DNA from: Tepidibacillus_B infernus | GTDB taxonomy: Bacteria; Bacillota; Bacilli; Tepidibacillales; Tepidibacillaceae | Assembly (NCBI RefSeq): GCF_048898065.1 | Contig: NZ_JBLWFI010000001.1 | Coordinates: 1,054,001-1,118,000 of the forward strand | Length of the DNA: 64,000 nucleotides | Direction of reading: 5' to 3' | Shown here: positions 33,452 to 42,548 of the stretch, piece by piece | Numbering within the stretch: position 1 is the stretch's first letter | Layout: each line of letters starts with the position of its first letter | The notes under the pieces: model-generated | Seen by the model: the letters and a program-made list of their open reading frames with translations, nothing else | Told to the model about the DNA's origin: nothing | Databases searched by the model: none | Program-made: the position numbers and the translations under genes

Positions 33452-36184
33452 TTATGCTTTTCTTAAAGAAAAGGCTTGCCTTGTAAACAATTTACCAATC
33501 CCAAAAGCTAATGTTGGTACCGCTCCAGCTACGGTTACGAGAATCCAATCAAATAGATTGAGTGGAACTGTTCTAAATATAGGTTGTAATGGCTCGATAT
33601 AAATCACACCAATCAAAAGTAGAAGGGAGGATAATACCGCTAATAGCAAATACTTATTTTCAAATGGGTTGCGATGAAAAACTGAAATATCACTACGGCA
33701 ATCAAAAACGTGAATTAACTGAGCCATCACCAATGTAGCAAACGCCATGGTTTGTGCTTTGGTAAGGTCTGAAGGATTTTGTTGTAATGTAATCCAAAAA
33801 ACCCCGAGCGTGATCAGCCCAATTAAAAATCCACGACTAATAATTTTCCAACCTAAGCCTCGTGCAAAAACATTTTCCCGACTATCTCTTGGAGAACGAT
33901 TCATGATGTTTTTCTCTGCCGGATCAACTCCAAGCGCAATAGCTGGCAACCCATCAGTTACTAGATTGACCCAAAGGATTTGGATGGGTACAAGGGGTAA
34001 AGGTAATGCCAACATCATTGCAAAAAACATCGTTAAAATTTCCCCTACATTTGATGCAAGTAAATAACGAATAAACTTCCGAATATTATCGTAAATTCCT
34101 CTACCTTCTTCAATGGCAGCTACGATGGTTGCAAAATTATCATCACTAAGGATAAGGGAAGAAGCCTCTTTTGCGACATCTGTCCCTGTAATCCCCATTG
34201 ATATCCCAATATCTGCTGCTTTAATGGCAGGGGCATCATTTACTCCATCCCCAGTCATCGCAACAACATGACCATTAGACTGTAGTGCTTTTACTATTCG
34301 TAGTTTATGTTCTGGGGAAACTCGTGCATAGACATAAATATCTTCGACTTTATTCATAAATTCGGTATTAGACATATTATATAAATCCTGCCCATTTACT
34401 GTCAATCCACTGGGTGGAAGAATCTGTAGTTGTTTTGCAATAGCCATTGCTGTGGTTTGATGGTCTCCAGTTATCATGATCGTTTTAATTCCTGCTCGTT
34501 TACAGGTTTGTATTGCCTGTTTTACTTCATTCCTTGGTGGGTCAATCATCCCCACAATACCAATAAAGGTTAAGTTTCTCTCCGCTAAATCTTCAGAAAA
34601 AATGTTTTCACCCATTTTCAAATCTTTGTATGCAAAACCTAGATTTCGAAGGGCTTTACCAGCCATTGATTCAATGGCTTGCTTTACATGATTTTTTATA
34701 CTTTGGGTTAAAGGAATCACCTTTCCATCCCATATGATGGTAGAACAGCGATCCAATAGCACATCAGGTGCACCTTTAACCGCAACCATTTGTTGATGAT
34801 GTTTTTGTACCACCACAGACATCATTTTTCTAGTCGAATCAAAAGGGAACTCCTTTTTCCTTTGCCAGATTTGTTCTAATTCCTCTTTCCATAAGTTTGC
34901 TTTGGCTCCAAGTGTGATCAATGCCCCTTCAGTTGGATCTCCTTGAACCATATAATTTGACTTTTCTTTCTTCAATAACCCCTTCTTTTCCTTCTGCTCA
35001 ACCAAGTGGGCATTATTACAAAGGACACCTATTTCTAATAATCTTTTTAAGGCTCCTTCTCTATCTGGTTTTATGGAATAAGAACTTTGATAAAATTCAC
35101 CATTAGGGTCATAACCTGTGCCAGTTACTTGAATATCCTGACCCCCAATCCATATTTCTGTTACAGTCATCTTATTTTGAGTCAATGTACCTGTTTTATC
35201 TGAACAGATAACGGTGGCACAACCTAAGGTCTCAACAGAAGGAAGTTTCCTCACAATTGCTTTTCTTTTTATCATACGTTGCACACCAAGAGCTAAAGCA
35301 ATGGTTACGATGGCTGGCAATCCTTCAGGAATCGCCGCAACAGCTAAGCTTACTCCTGCTAAAAACATGGCATAAGCATTTTGTCCATGCCAGATTCCAG
35401 TCATCACAACAACAGCCGTTAAAGCTAAAGAGAGAACAATAAGAATTTTCCCTAATTGTTCCAATCTTCGTTGAAGTGGTGTTTCTACTTCTTCTGTAGA
35501 TTGGATAAGGTCTGCAATTTTCCCCATTTCTGTGTTCATACCTGTTTCTACTACGATACCTAACCCAGTTCCACGTGTAACTAAAGTACCCATGAACGCC
35601 ATATTTTTTTGATCCCCTAAAGGCAAATCTTCAAACGTGATTGTCTCAATTTTTTTACTTACAGGTACTGATTCACCTGTAAGTGCAGATTCCTCTATAT
35701 AAAGCTCATTGCTTTCAATCAATCGAATATCGGCAGGAATCCGATCGCCAGTTTCTAATTGCACAAGATCCCCAGGTACAACTTCAACCGCTGGTATCGT
35801 TTGAAGAACCCCATCTCTGATCACTTTCGCATGGGGAGCAGCCATTTCTTTTAAGGCTTGTAAGGATTTTTCTGCACGAAATTCTTGAATAAAACCAAGA
35901 ATGGCATTTAAAATTACAATCGCGATAATCGTAATCGCATCCGTATATTCTCCTAACAACCCTGAGATTAAAGTTGCAACAAGAAGGACTAAAACCATAA
36001 AATCTTTAAACTGATTAAAAAAGATGGAGAGTGGTGAAATTGCCTCTGCTTGTTGTAATTGATTTAGTCCGTGCTCTTCTAATAATTTTTCGGCTCTTTT
36101 TGTTGATAACCCAGTTTCTTTTTTGACGTGGAAAACATCCAAAATCATTTCATATGGTATGGTGTGCCATTTCTGTTTTGTCAC
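33452..36184 (-). CDS. Calcium-translocating P-type ATPase (YloB type)
   Basis: This P2A-type pump exports Ca2+ at the cost of ATP. Motifs in order are the actuator TGES, the phosphorylated aspartate in CSDKTGTLTQNKMT, the nucleotide-domain KGAPD, and the hinge GDGVNDAPAIKAADIG. Ten membrane segments are expected: four before the phosphorylation domain and six after. I chose GTG at 36184 (910 residues), because GGAGGGAATGAA lies seven bases upstream; an ATG ten codons earlier has no ribosome site. In B. subtilis yloB lies between yloA and yloC, and here dapF-dapL is added between it and the yloC homologue. Confidence 0.92.
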   Translation of the reverse strand: MTKQKWHTIPYEMILDVFHVKKETGLSTKRAEKLLEEHGLNQLQQAEAISPLSIFFNQFKDFMVLVLLVATLISGLLGEYTDAITIIAIVILNAILGFIQEFRAEKSLQALKEMAAPHAKVIRDGVLQTIPAVEVVPGDLVQLETGDRIPADIRLIESNELYIEESALTGESVPVSKKIETITFEDLPLGDQKNMAFMGTLVTRGTGLGIVVETGMNTEMGKIADLIQSTEEVETPLQRRLEQLGKILIVLSLALTAVVVMTGIWHGQNAYAMFLAGVSLAVAAIPEGLPAIVTIALALGVQRMIKRKAIVRKLPSVETLGCATVICSDKTGTLTQNKMTVTEIWIGGQDIQVTGTGYDPNGEFYQSSYSIKPDREGALKRLLEIGVLCNNAHLVEQKEKKGLLKKEKSNYMVQGDPTEGALITLGAKANLWKEELEQIWQRKKEFPFDSTRKMMSVVVQKHHQQMVAVKGAPDVLLDRCSTIIWDGKVIPLTQSIKNHVKQAIESMAGKALRNLGFAYKDLKMGENIFSEDLAERNLTFIGIVGMIDPPRNEVKQAIQTCKRAGIKTIMITGDHQTTAMAIAKQLQILPPSGLTVNGQDLYNMSNTEFMNKVEDIYVYARVSPEHKLRIVKALQSNGHVVAMTGDGVNDAPAIKAADIGISMGITGTDVAKEASSLILSDDNFATIVAAIEEGRGIYDNIRKFIRYLLASNVGEILTMFFAMMLALPLPLVPIQILWVNLVTDGLPAIALGVDPAEKNIMNRSPRDSRENVFARGLGWKIISRGFLIGLITLGVFWITLQQNPSDLTKAQTMAFATLVMAQLIHVFDCRSDISVFHRNPFENKYLLLAVLSSLLLLIGVIYIEPLQPIFRTVPLNLFDWILVTVAGAVPTLAFGIGKLFTRQAFSLRKA

Positions 36185-36297
36185 TTCATTCCCTCCTTGA
36201 ACTTCCCTCATCATCGTAACTTTATTCAGACGAGCTTTAAAAAATTCCTCTCGATTTGTCCAAATGATAAAACTGCATTATACTTGTACAAGATAGT

Positions 36298-36363
36298 CCA
36301 CAAAAGTGACGACTTCCTTCGAATCGTATTCCGATTACTTTTGTGGAGACCCATTATAATAAT
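36298..36363. repeat. Dispersed dyad repeat, copy 2 (with AT-rich tail)
   Basis: The core (36298-36346) is 49 bp with perfect CCACAAAAGT and ACTTTTGTGG arms, then a 7-base spacer and TTATAATAAT (36354-36363). It lies 15 bases upstream of the rqcH start and so probably forms part of that gene's leader. Inner bases ACGA and TCGT can add a second short stem in this copy. Confidence 0.85.
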
Positions 36364-36377
36364 AGGGGTGAAAGAAA

Positions 36378-38087
36378 ATGGCATTTGACGGTTTTGTCAC
36401 TAGAGCTCTTGTTCATGAACTTTCGGAAAAGATAACAAATCAAAAAATCCATAAGATTTATCAACCTCATCAAACAGACTTAGTGTTTTTGATACGAGGT
36501 TTTCAAGGTAACCAACAACTATTGATTTCAGCAAATCCTACTTATCCAAGAATCCATTTAACTACTCGAAATTTCATAAATCCGGCAGAACCTCCTATGT
36601 TTTGTATGCTACTTAGAAAACATTTAGAGGGTGGTGTAATTGAACAAATCAGACAAGTTGATCATGAACGGATCATAGAGATCGATATTAAAACAAGGGA
36701 TGAATTAGGGGATATTCATACGAAGCGCTTAATCGTTGAGATCATGGGTAGGCACAGTAACATTATTTTAGTTAACCCTGATACCAATTTAATCATTGAT
36801 GGGATAACCCATGTTACACCAGCGATTAGTAGTTATCGCCAAGTCTATCCTGGGCGGGAATATATTGCTCCACCTGCCCAAAATAAATTGAATCCTTTAG
36901 AAGTTACCCAAGATCAATTTTTCTCAGTTCTTCAATTTAATGAAGGTAAAATAGAGAAACAGTTGGTTCAACAATTTACGGGCATGGGTCCATCTGTAGC
37001 AAAGGAAATTTTAGTTTTGGCTGGTTTACCTACAAGGGAAAATGTCTGGAATTCGTTTTCGAATTGGATGGATAAAATAAGGCAGCATGATTATCTACCA
37101 ACCATTATTGTGAGTGAGGAGAAGACTGATTTTTCTGTACTTCCTCTTACCCATATGGCAGGACAGATGGAATCTTTTACAAGTATCAATGTTTGCTTAG
37201 AACAGTTTTATGATCAAAAGGCCGAAAGAGATACGATTCGTCAAAAAGTACTGGACTTATCAAAATTATTAAGCAATGAGAAACACAAAAATGAAAAGAA
37301 AATAGATAATCTCCTTAACGATTTGGAAGACGCAAAAAAAGCCGATCAATACCGACTTTTTGGAGAATTAATTACAGCCCATCTTCACCAAATCAAAAAA
37401 GGAGATCAAGAGGCAAATGTGATCAATTATTATGATGAAAATCAAAACAGATTAACGATTCCACTGGATCCTTTAAAAACACCATCTGAAAACGCACAAA
37501 TGTACTTCAAAAAATATAGTAAGTATAAGAACAGTCTAGATTATATTGAGACACAGTTGGTTCAAACGAGAGAGGAAATTTCTTATTTAGAAACGATTTT
37601 AACCCAGCTTGAAAATGCAAGCGTTCAAGATATTGACGACATACGTGAGGAATTGATAGAACAAGGCTATTTAAGAGATAGAAAAAGACAAAACCGGAAA
37701 AAGAAAAAAGACCCAGAAATTGAACAGTTTATATCTACCGAAGGTCATCCGATCTTTGTGGGTAAAAATAATCGCCAGAACGAATATTTAACTCATCGAC
37801 TAGCTTCCTCCTCCGATACTTGGCTGCATACAAAGGATATTCCTGGCTCTCATGTCGTAATTAAGTCGAGAGAATTTGGTGAAAAGACACTACTTGAAGC
37901 AGCAATGCTAGCCGCCTATTTTAGCAAAGCAAAACATTCTAGCCAAGTACCCGTGGATTACACACGAATTAAATATGTAAAAAAACCAAATGGAGCTAAA
38001 CCTGGTTTTGTGATCTACGAGAACCAAAAAACAGTATTCGTCACACCAGATGAAAAGCTAGTTGAGACATTGAGAAGAAAAAAATAA
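36378..38087 (+). CDS. rqcH: Ribosome quality control protein RqcH (NFACT family)
   Basis: RqcH binds obstructed 50S subunits and recruits tRNA(Ala) to add C-terminal alanine tails to stalled peptides. The 569-residue protein has the NFACT-N domain (1-240 or so), two helix-hairpin-helix modules, a coiled coil (about 285-445, KHKNEKKIDNLLNDLEDAKK) and the NFACT-R domain (from EGHPIFVGKNNRQNEYLTHR). The conserved Asp97-Arg98 pair of B. subtilis RqcH reads Glu97-Arg98 here (VDHERIIEID). The ribosome site is AGGGGTGAAAG. It is divergent from the Ca2+ ATPase gene. Confidence 0.95.
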   Translation: MAFDGFVTRALVHELSEKITNQKIHKIYQPHQTDLVFLIRGFQGNQQLLISANPTYPRIHLTTRNFINPAEPPMFCMLLRKHLEGGVIEQIRQVDHERIIEIDIKTRDELGDIHTKRLIVEIMGRHSNIILVNPDTNLIIDGITHVTPAISSYRQVYPGREYIAPPAQNKLNPLEVTQDQFFSVLQFNEGKIEKQLVQQFTGMGPSVAKEILVLAGLPTRENVWNSFSNWMDKIRQHDYLPTIIVSEEKTDFSVLPLTHMAGQMESFTSINVCLEQFYDQKAERDTIRQKVLDLSKLLSNEKHKNEKKIDNLLNDLEDAKKADQYRLFGELITAHLHQIKKGDQEANVINYYDENQNRLTIPLDPLKTPSENAQMYFKKYSKYKNSLDYIETQLVQTREEISYLETILTQLENASVQDIDDIREELIEQGYLRDRKRQNRKKKKDPEIEQFISTEGHPIFVGKNNRQNEYLTHRLASSSDTWLHTKDIPGSHVVIKSREFGEKTLLEAAMLAAYFSKAKHSSQVPVDYTRIKYVKKPNGAKPGFVIYENQKTVFVTPDEKLVETLRRKK

Positions 38088-38137
38088 TAAAAAAGTATAT
38101 TGCAAACGTATTAAAACGTTGCAATATACTTTTTTTA
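38086..38137. terminator. Shared terminator of rqcH and the AI-2E family gene
   Basis: AAAAAGTATATTGCAAACG and CGTTGCAATATACTTTTT form a long stem with one bulged A and T-runs on both strands, ending both convergent genes. Confidence 0.9.
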
Positions 38138-39226
38138 AACCTGTTCATATTCACCTTCAGGTAAGTGAATCCATCTTTTTAGGTATCCTTGCTCATAAAG
38201 GGCCTTGATTAGAATCAATAAAACTGGAGATAAAATAATACCTGCTACTCCAAATAATGATAAAGAGATAACCATAAATGAAAGCATCGTAAAAGCCGAA
38301 ACTCCTAAAGAATCCCCCGTTATTTTCGGTTCAGCAATCTGTCTAAAAACAATCACAACAGCAAGTAGAACAGCAATCCAAATTGCGGTAAAAGTTTGTC
38401 CGACAATGAGTAGATAAATAATCCATGGAATAAATAAAGACGAGACCCCAAGTAAAGGAAGCAAGTCAAACAGTCCTGCCAACAAAGAAATAGAAAAAGC
38501 ATTTGGAATCCTAAGGATTAGTAAACCGATAAAAATGATGATAAAAGTGAATGTAATTAATTTTAATTGGGCTTTAATATACAGTACGATTCCTTTAATG
38601 ACATTTTCTTTTAAAAACCTATAGGCCTTTTTAAAAGTATTCGGGGTTTTCTCATTTGCAATTTTTCTCCAAACCGTAATCTCAATGCTTAAAAAATATG
38701 CTAAAATCACACCGATAACAAAATTGACGACTAAACTAGATAAAGAGGTAATCGAAGAAAAAATCGTTAATAAAACCACAGATAAGAGCTTTGAACCCTT
38801 TTCCGCAAAATCAATTAGGTATTGTTTTGCTTTTTCAACCACATCTGGCGGAAGAGCATTGATTTCCCCTTGAACCATATCAATCTTTTCAGAGAGTTCA
38901 AATTGTAACTGGTAAATATAATCTGGTATCATCTGTGATAAATGATAGATTTGTGTAGCAAAAATAGCTCCTAATGTAATCACAATACTTAATACAACTA
39001 GAATAAAAACGAGTGTAGAAATAGTTGTCGCTGTGATTTTTTTTAGTCCTTTTTTATGTAGGAATTTTGCTAAAGGTTCAATCATTAAGAAAATCACCAA
39101 TGCAAAAAAGATTGGCTTGCCTATGCTATAAAGAAAACTAAAAACATACATGATTAAATAGACGGTTAGTACAATAAGGAATAGATCAAAGGCAGTCCGT
39201 CCATATTTTTTATAAAAAGATAGCAT
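38135..39226 (-). CDS. AI-2E/PerM family membrane protein, possibly YtvI
   Basis: The 363-residue protein has about eight membrane segments: a pair near the N-terminus, a long loop (about 90-140, with PDYIYQLQFELSEKIDMVQG) and a block of segments at the C-terminus ending ILSPVLLILIKALYEQGYL. This is the layout of the AI-2E exporter/PerM superfamily. Length and spacing fit the sporulation protein YtvI as well, but I see no residue that separates it from other members. It converges with rqcH and has no codirectional partner. The start has GGTGGTGATC. Confidence 0.78.
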   Translation of the reverse strand: MLSFYKKYGRTAFDLFLIVLTVYLIMYVFSFLYSIGKPIFFALVIFLMIEPLAKFLHKKGLKKITATTISTLVFILVVLSIVITLGAIFATQIYHLSQMIPDYIYQLQFELSEKIDMVQGEINALPPDVVEKAKQYLIDFAEKGSKLLSVVLLTIFSSITSLSSLVVNFVIGVILAYFLSIEITVWRKIANEKTPNTFKKAYRFLKENVIKGIVLYIKAQLKLITFTFIIIFIGLLILRIPNAFSISLLAGLFDLLPLLGVSSLFIPWIIYLLIVGQTFTAIWIAVLLAVVIVFRQIAEPKITGDSLGVSAFTMLSFMVISLSLFGVAGIILSPVLLILIKALYEQGYLKRWIHLPEGEYEQV

Positions 39227-39422
39227 TCTGATTGATCACCACCGATATTATTCATTTCTATCTTTCCATTGTCAACGTAAAATTGTCTTTTTAGTCAAAA
39301 TGGATAACTTTATCTTATTCTACTTTTCTACTTTTTTTCCTGCATAAAACTAAATACCCTTTTTTAAAAAGAATGATTATATAAAAATCATGTCCTTTAA
39401 AATAAGAGTTCATACCCATTTA

Positions 39423-40316
39423 TTAATTCGACTGTTCTTTCTTAATTGAACCTTCCTGTATTAAAAGAATAGAAATAAGAATCATGAGAATTCCTGCCAA
39501 TTGATGCCATGACAAATAATCACCAAATTGTAGGATTCCAATCAGGGTAGCAACAATAGGTTCAATGGTTGCAGTAATCGAAGCCCTACTAGATTCCACA
39601 TAGGATAAGCCTTTAGTATAGAGAATATAAGCTAATGCCGTTGGAAATAATCCAAGTCCAATTATGTAGGTGAAAGCTTTAAAAGAAACCATTAAATTGA
39701 AAGACGTCCATATCCGGGTAGTGGGGACAAGGACAATACTCGCAAATACAAAGGTATAAGTTGTAATTGTCAACGGTTTATACTTCTTTAAAGCAGCTTT
39801 CCCAAAAATACTATATAAGGAATACCCTACCCCTGCCCCAATCCCCACAAGAAACCCATAGGTTGAGATCTGTGTAGATTCCATATTTGGCAAATATCCA
39901 ATCACAAACATAATGCCAATAAAGGTTAAAAATAGGGAAACTAGCTTTTTCTTTGTAAACCATTCTTTAAAAATGATACGAGAAAGGATTGTAACAAAGG
40001 CAGGTGCAGTATAAAGGAGTATAGCGGCTAATGAAAGAGAAATCTCTTGAATAGCAGTAAAATAGCTCCAATTAAAAAAAACAATGCTAAAAATTCCTGT
40101 ACCGACAAAATAAAAGCTATCTTTTAAATTTATTTTTAACAATGACCGATCTGTAAAATAGACATAGGGTAACAGAATCATTGTGGCCATCATTACTCGA
40201 ATCGCAACGACTTCAATAGGAGATAAACCAAACTGATATAATCCTTGAACAAAAATACCAATGATTCCCCAAAAAACTGCGCTTAGTGCAATGAAAAGGT
40301 AAGCCCATCTCTTCAT
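39423..40316 (-). CDS. EamA/DMT family transporter
   Basis: The 297-residue protein has ten hydrophobic segments arranged as two EamA repeats: the first half runs to about residue 140 and the second to about 290. Conserved features are the AVFWGIIGIFVQG start, YTAPAFVTIL near residue 105 and the second-half ITATIEPIVATLIG. DMT members export or import small metabolites such as amino acids; the substrate here is unknown. The start is four bases from the upstream epimerase stop with GAGGTGAAGGG between, so the two are a unit. Confidence 0.88.
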   Translation of the reverse strand: MKRWAYLFIALSAVFWGIIGIFVQGLYQFGLSPIEVVAIRVMMATMILLPYVYFTDRSLLKINLKDSFYFVGTGIFSIVFFNWSYFTAIQEISLSLAAILLYTAPAFVTILSRIIFKEWFTKKKLVSLFLTFIGIMFVIGYLPNMESTQISTYGFLVGIGAGVGYSLYSIFGKAALKKYKPLTITTYTFVFASIVLVPTTRIWTSFNLMVSFKAFTYIIGLGLFPTALAYILYTKGLSYVESSRASITATIEPIVATLIGILQFGDYLSWHQLAGILMILISILLIQEGSIKKEQSN

Positions 40317-40320
40317 CCCT

Positions 40321-41256
40321 TCACCTCTGCTTACTCATGATATTCGTTTTCATTATATCGATGAGAGCTGATTCAACACTTGCAAATTGAAATTGAAATC
40401 CGCTGTCAAGTAATCTCTTAGGCAATACCTTTTGCCCTTTTAAAACCATGTCAGACATTTCCCCCAATGCTAAACGTAAAAAAAGTGCAGGTGTATACAT
40501 CCAATAAGGTTTATTCATCGCCTTTGCTAAATATCTGTAAAAATCGCGCATTCTGACTGGATTAGGCGCTGTCGTATTGATCGGACCATCGATGGTGTCA
40601 TTTTTAAGTAAAAATTGAACGGCTTTTATCAGGTCACTTAAGTGAATCCAAGAAAGCCAATGATCTCCTTTTCCAATGGGGCCACCAATATAAAATCTAA
40701 ATGGTAATCCCATCTTTTCTAGGGCTCCACCATTCCCCAGCACAACCCCAATGCGCAGGATAACCACTCTAACCCCAAATTCCTTTGCTCGAATCGCTTC
40801 TTTTTCCCAGGCATTACTTACCTTTGCCAAAAAGTCTTGCCCAACACCATGATCCTCTGTAATCTCTTCATCTTCGTGCGCACCATAATAGCCTACTGCA
40901 GAGGCATTAATAAGTCCTTTAGGCTTCACTTGTAACTTTTCGATGAAGTCAACCAGTGCCCTTGTTGTTTCCGTTCTACTTTTTATAATTTCTTCTTTTC
41001 TCCTTTGCGTCCAACGGCCACTGCCAATCGATTCACCAGCGAGATTGATGATATAATCAATTTGATATGTTTTTAACAACGATGAGTTAGCTGCGATGAT
41101 AGATTCCCATTGTAGGAGTTTCACTTGTTCACCTAACAAAGTCCTTGCTTTTGCTATATTTCTGGTTATAACACTAACATGATGGCCATCTTTTAATAGG
41201 GATTTGATCAATTCCTTGCCAACAAATCCCGTACCTCCAACAATTAAAATATTCAT
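40321..41256 (-). CDS. TIGR01777-type NAD(P)-dependent epimerase/oxidoreductase
   Basis: The 311-residue protein is an extended short-chain dehydrogenase of the YfhF/SulA-like group. It begins with the dinucleotide-binding loop MNILIVGGTGFVGKELI. The SDR middle segment includes ASAVGYYG with Tyr, and the C-terminal DUF1731 region ends in LPKRLLDSGFQFQF. The physiological reaction of this family is not established. It is the first gene of a pair with the EamA transporter. Upstream is a hairpin terminator (41297-41338) that closes a decayed gene region. Confidence 0.9.
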   Translation of the reverse strand: MNILIVGGTGFVGKELIKSLLKDGHHVSVITRNIAKARTLLGEQVKLLQWESIIAANSSLLKTYQIDYIINLAGESIGSGRWTQRRKEEIIKSRTETTRALVDFIEKLQVKPKGLINASAVGYYGAHEDEEITEDHGVGQDFLAKVSNAWEKEAIRAKEFGVRVVILRIGVVLGNGGALEKMGLPFRFYIGGPIGKGDHWLSWIHLSDLIKAVQFLLKNDTIDGPINTTAPNPVRMRDFYRYLAKAMNKPYWMYTPALFLRLALGEMSDMVLKGQKVLPKRLLDSGFQFQFASVESALIDIMKTNIMSKQR

Positions 41257-41296
41257 TAAATCAACTCACTCCCAAATTATTAAAGTTTCATCTATA

Positions 41297-41338
41297 CAAA
41301 AAAGCTTAGCCATCTATAAAACCCGCGATGAACTAAGC
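41297..41338 (-). terminator. Terminator downstream of a decayed gene
   Basis: On the minus strand AGCTTAG pairs with CTAAGCT and is followed by TTTTTTG. It is downstream of the gene remnant at 41383-41840 and upstream of the epimerase gene. Confidence 0.7.
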
Positions 41339-41382
41339 TAATCTGTCTATTTCCTTATGTGGAATCGCTTGCTCCAAAACGA

Positions 41383-41840
41383 CTAATCCAAAAATAGTTC
41401 ACAATACGCTTGGCAAAAATCCATAGTAACAAACTTAAGAAGAAAAGAATTATTGGTCAACTTAATCGTTTGAAGTTGTGGTATGATGGAGCTGTAAATG
41501 CGATATCTTTTACCCCACTTTTCCTTTTTTATCATTGTATCATAAAGCAACTCATTATTGTCTAAATGATCTATTTTTTCTTTTAAAGTTTCTATCCATA
41601 AACACAGTAATAGCTTTATATTTTTCGTTCAACATATTTCTGTCATAAAAATTTTCGATAAATTTCTACAGATTAAATTTTATTTTTAATAGGAATATGA
41701 AGTTTAATATCGGGTTCATCAACTAAAGGATTAAAACTTCAGGATATTCTTCCAGATGCTCTAACGTTTCTTGGTATTTTCTTCTATCCATATTGGGGTT
41801 AATTGCATTAGCAATAATTTTTTTCAATCTTTACTTCCAT
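41383..41840 (-). pseudogene. Decayed leftward gene of unknown family
   Basis: An ATG at 41840 has a GAGAAAGG ribosome site and starts MEVKIEK. One frame shift then leads into KIIANAINPNMDRRKYQE, LEHLEEYPEV; another to LVDEPDIKLHIPIKNKI. In-frame stops follow (TAA, TGA). The last 80 codons are open again in a third frame: CLWIETLKEKIDHLDNN, RYRIYSSIIPQLQ and CQAYCELFLD before a TAG at 41383. The composition is protein-like throughout and the terminator at 41297 fits its 3' end, which suggests one gene of about 150 codons broken by several mutations. I do not recognise the family. Two adjacent broken genes are the alternative. Confidence 0.45.
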
Positions 41841-41922
41841 AAAAACAACCTTTCTCTTTTTTTCTTCATGACAAAGTTGATAAAATTTTACTAATGATGA
41901 TAAAATTGATTAAGGAGAAGGG

Positions 41923-42135
41923 ATGTTGATGATAATGCAGGGATGGCTTGCTTTGATTATCTATGTGATATTAGTGATTTCTTCAATTGCTGCCTGGATA
42001 AACACCAAAATTATTTTAGAAGAAATTGATAAAATCAAAAAGCATATAGGAATGCCAGAAGAAAAACCTATTGATTCTCTAATTTCATACGATAACTTGA
42101 ATGATGATAAAAAAAAAGGTAATGAAAAAATTTGA
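41923..42135 (+). CDS. Small membrane protein of unknown function
   Basis: The 70-residue frame starts with an ATG preceded by AAGGAGAAGGG, five bases away. Residues 6-27 (QGWLALIIYVILVISSIAAW) form a membrane segment. The rest is a charged, probably helical tail (ILEEIDKIKKHIGMPEEKP) ending in lysines. I do not recognise a family. It lies alone on the plus strand between gene remnants, which makes its age and function uncertain, but the ribosome site and composition favour a working gene. DNA around it is very AT-rich. Confidence 0.6.
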   Translation: MLMIMQGWLALIIYVILVISSIAAWINTKIILEEIDKIKKHIGMPEEKPIDSLISYDNLNDDKKKGNEKI

Positions 42136-42183
42136 CTATAACGAAAGATTGGTATTTAGCCAAGCTTTCAGCGTTTTCTATTC

Positions 42184-42330
42184 CTAATTTCTAAACAAAA
42201 TAAGTAAATCTCCATATCCTTCACGTCCCATATCTTCTTTTGGGATAAACCTTAATGCCGCTGAATTAATACAATAACGTAGTCCTGTTGGAGCTGGCCC
42301 ATCATTAAATACATGCCCTAAATAATAGTT
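42184..42330 (-). pseudogene. msrB: 3' remnant of peptide methionine sulfoxide reductase MsrB
   Basis: This 48-codon stretch is open from a TAG at 42331 to a TAG at 42184 and translates to a clear MsrB C-terminus: LGHVFNDGPAPTGLRYCINS followed by AALRFIPKEDMGREGYGDL. The catalytic cysteine in RYCIN is kept, but the first two thirds of the gene, including the zinc-binding part, are missing, and there is no start or ribosome site. It is a truncated relic. Confidence 0.88.
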
Positions 42331-42422
42331 CTATTTAATAAAATACAAATGTTTACCTTTTCATAACAAAATATATATGTTAACATTGTATTAGAAAATA
42401 ATTTTTTGAATAAACTTGTAAA

Positions 42423-42450
42423 GACCGTAAATGTTAATAGCATCTACGGT
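42423..42450 (-). terminator. Possible terminator of the toxin transcript
   Basis: GACCGTA and TACGGTC pair around a 14-base loop. On the minus strand it is followed by TTTACAAGTTT, a weak T-run. It lies just beyond the left inverted repeat of the toxin locus. Confidence 0.5.
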
Positions 42451-42455
42451 CCATA

Positions 42456-42482
42456 CAATAGATTGCCTCAAGGGCGATCGGC
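42456..42482 (+). repeat. Left inverted repeat of the toxin locus
   Basis: It begins CAATAGA and contains CTCAAGGGCG followed by ATCGGC. The reverse complement of 42646-42675 has the same blocks in the same order. In the toxin transcript this segment is in the 3' untranslated region. Confidence 0.8.
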
Positions 42483-42501
42483 ATAAATTTTAAGCATAGA
42501 A

Positions 42502-42548
42502 GTTAGACCTCTTAGGCTGCTACGCTCAAGGGAGGTCTACTTCTTTTT
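42502..42548 (+). terminator. Rightward terminator overlapping the toxin gene end
   Basis: TAGACCTC (42504-42511) and GAGGTCTA (42532-42539) pair, followed by CTTCTTTTTT. The T-run is the complement of the toxin's terminal lysine codons. On the minus strand the same stem is followed by ACTTCT and is a weaker stop. Confidence 0.65.

Larger units (their letters stand above)
42456..42548 (+). ncRNA. Candidate antisense RNA to the toxin mRNA 3' part
   Basis: A plus-strand hairpin, TAGACCTC and GAGGTCTA with a long loop, ends in CTTCTTTTTT, an intrinsic terminator pointing rightward. An RNA ending there would overlap the end of the toxin gene and its 3' untranslated region. The 5' end is not defined: only a weak -10-like TACAAT overlaps the left repeat. 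Confidence 0.35.
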
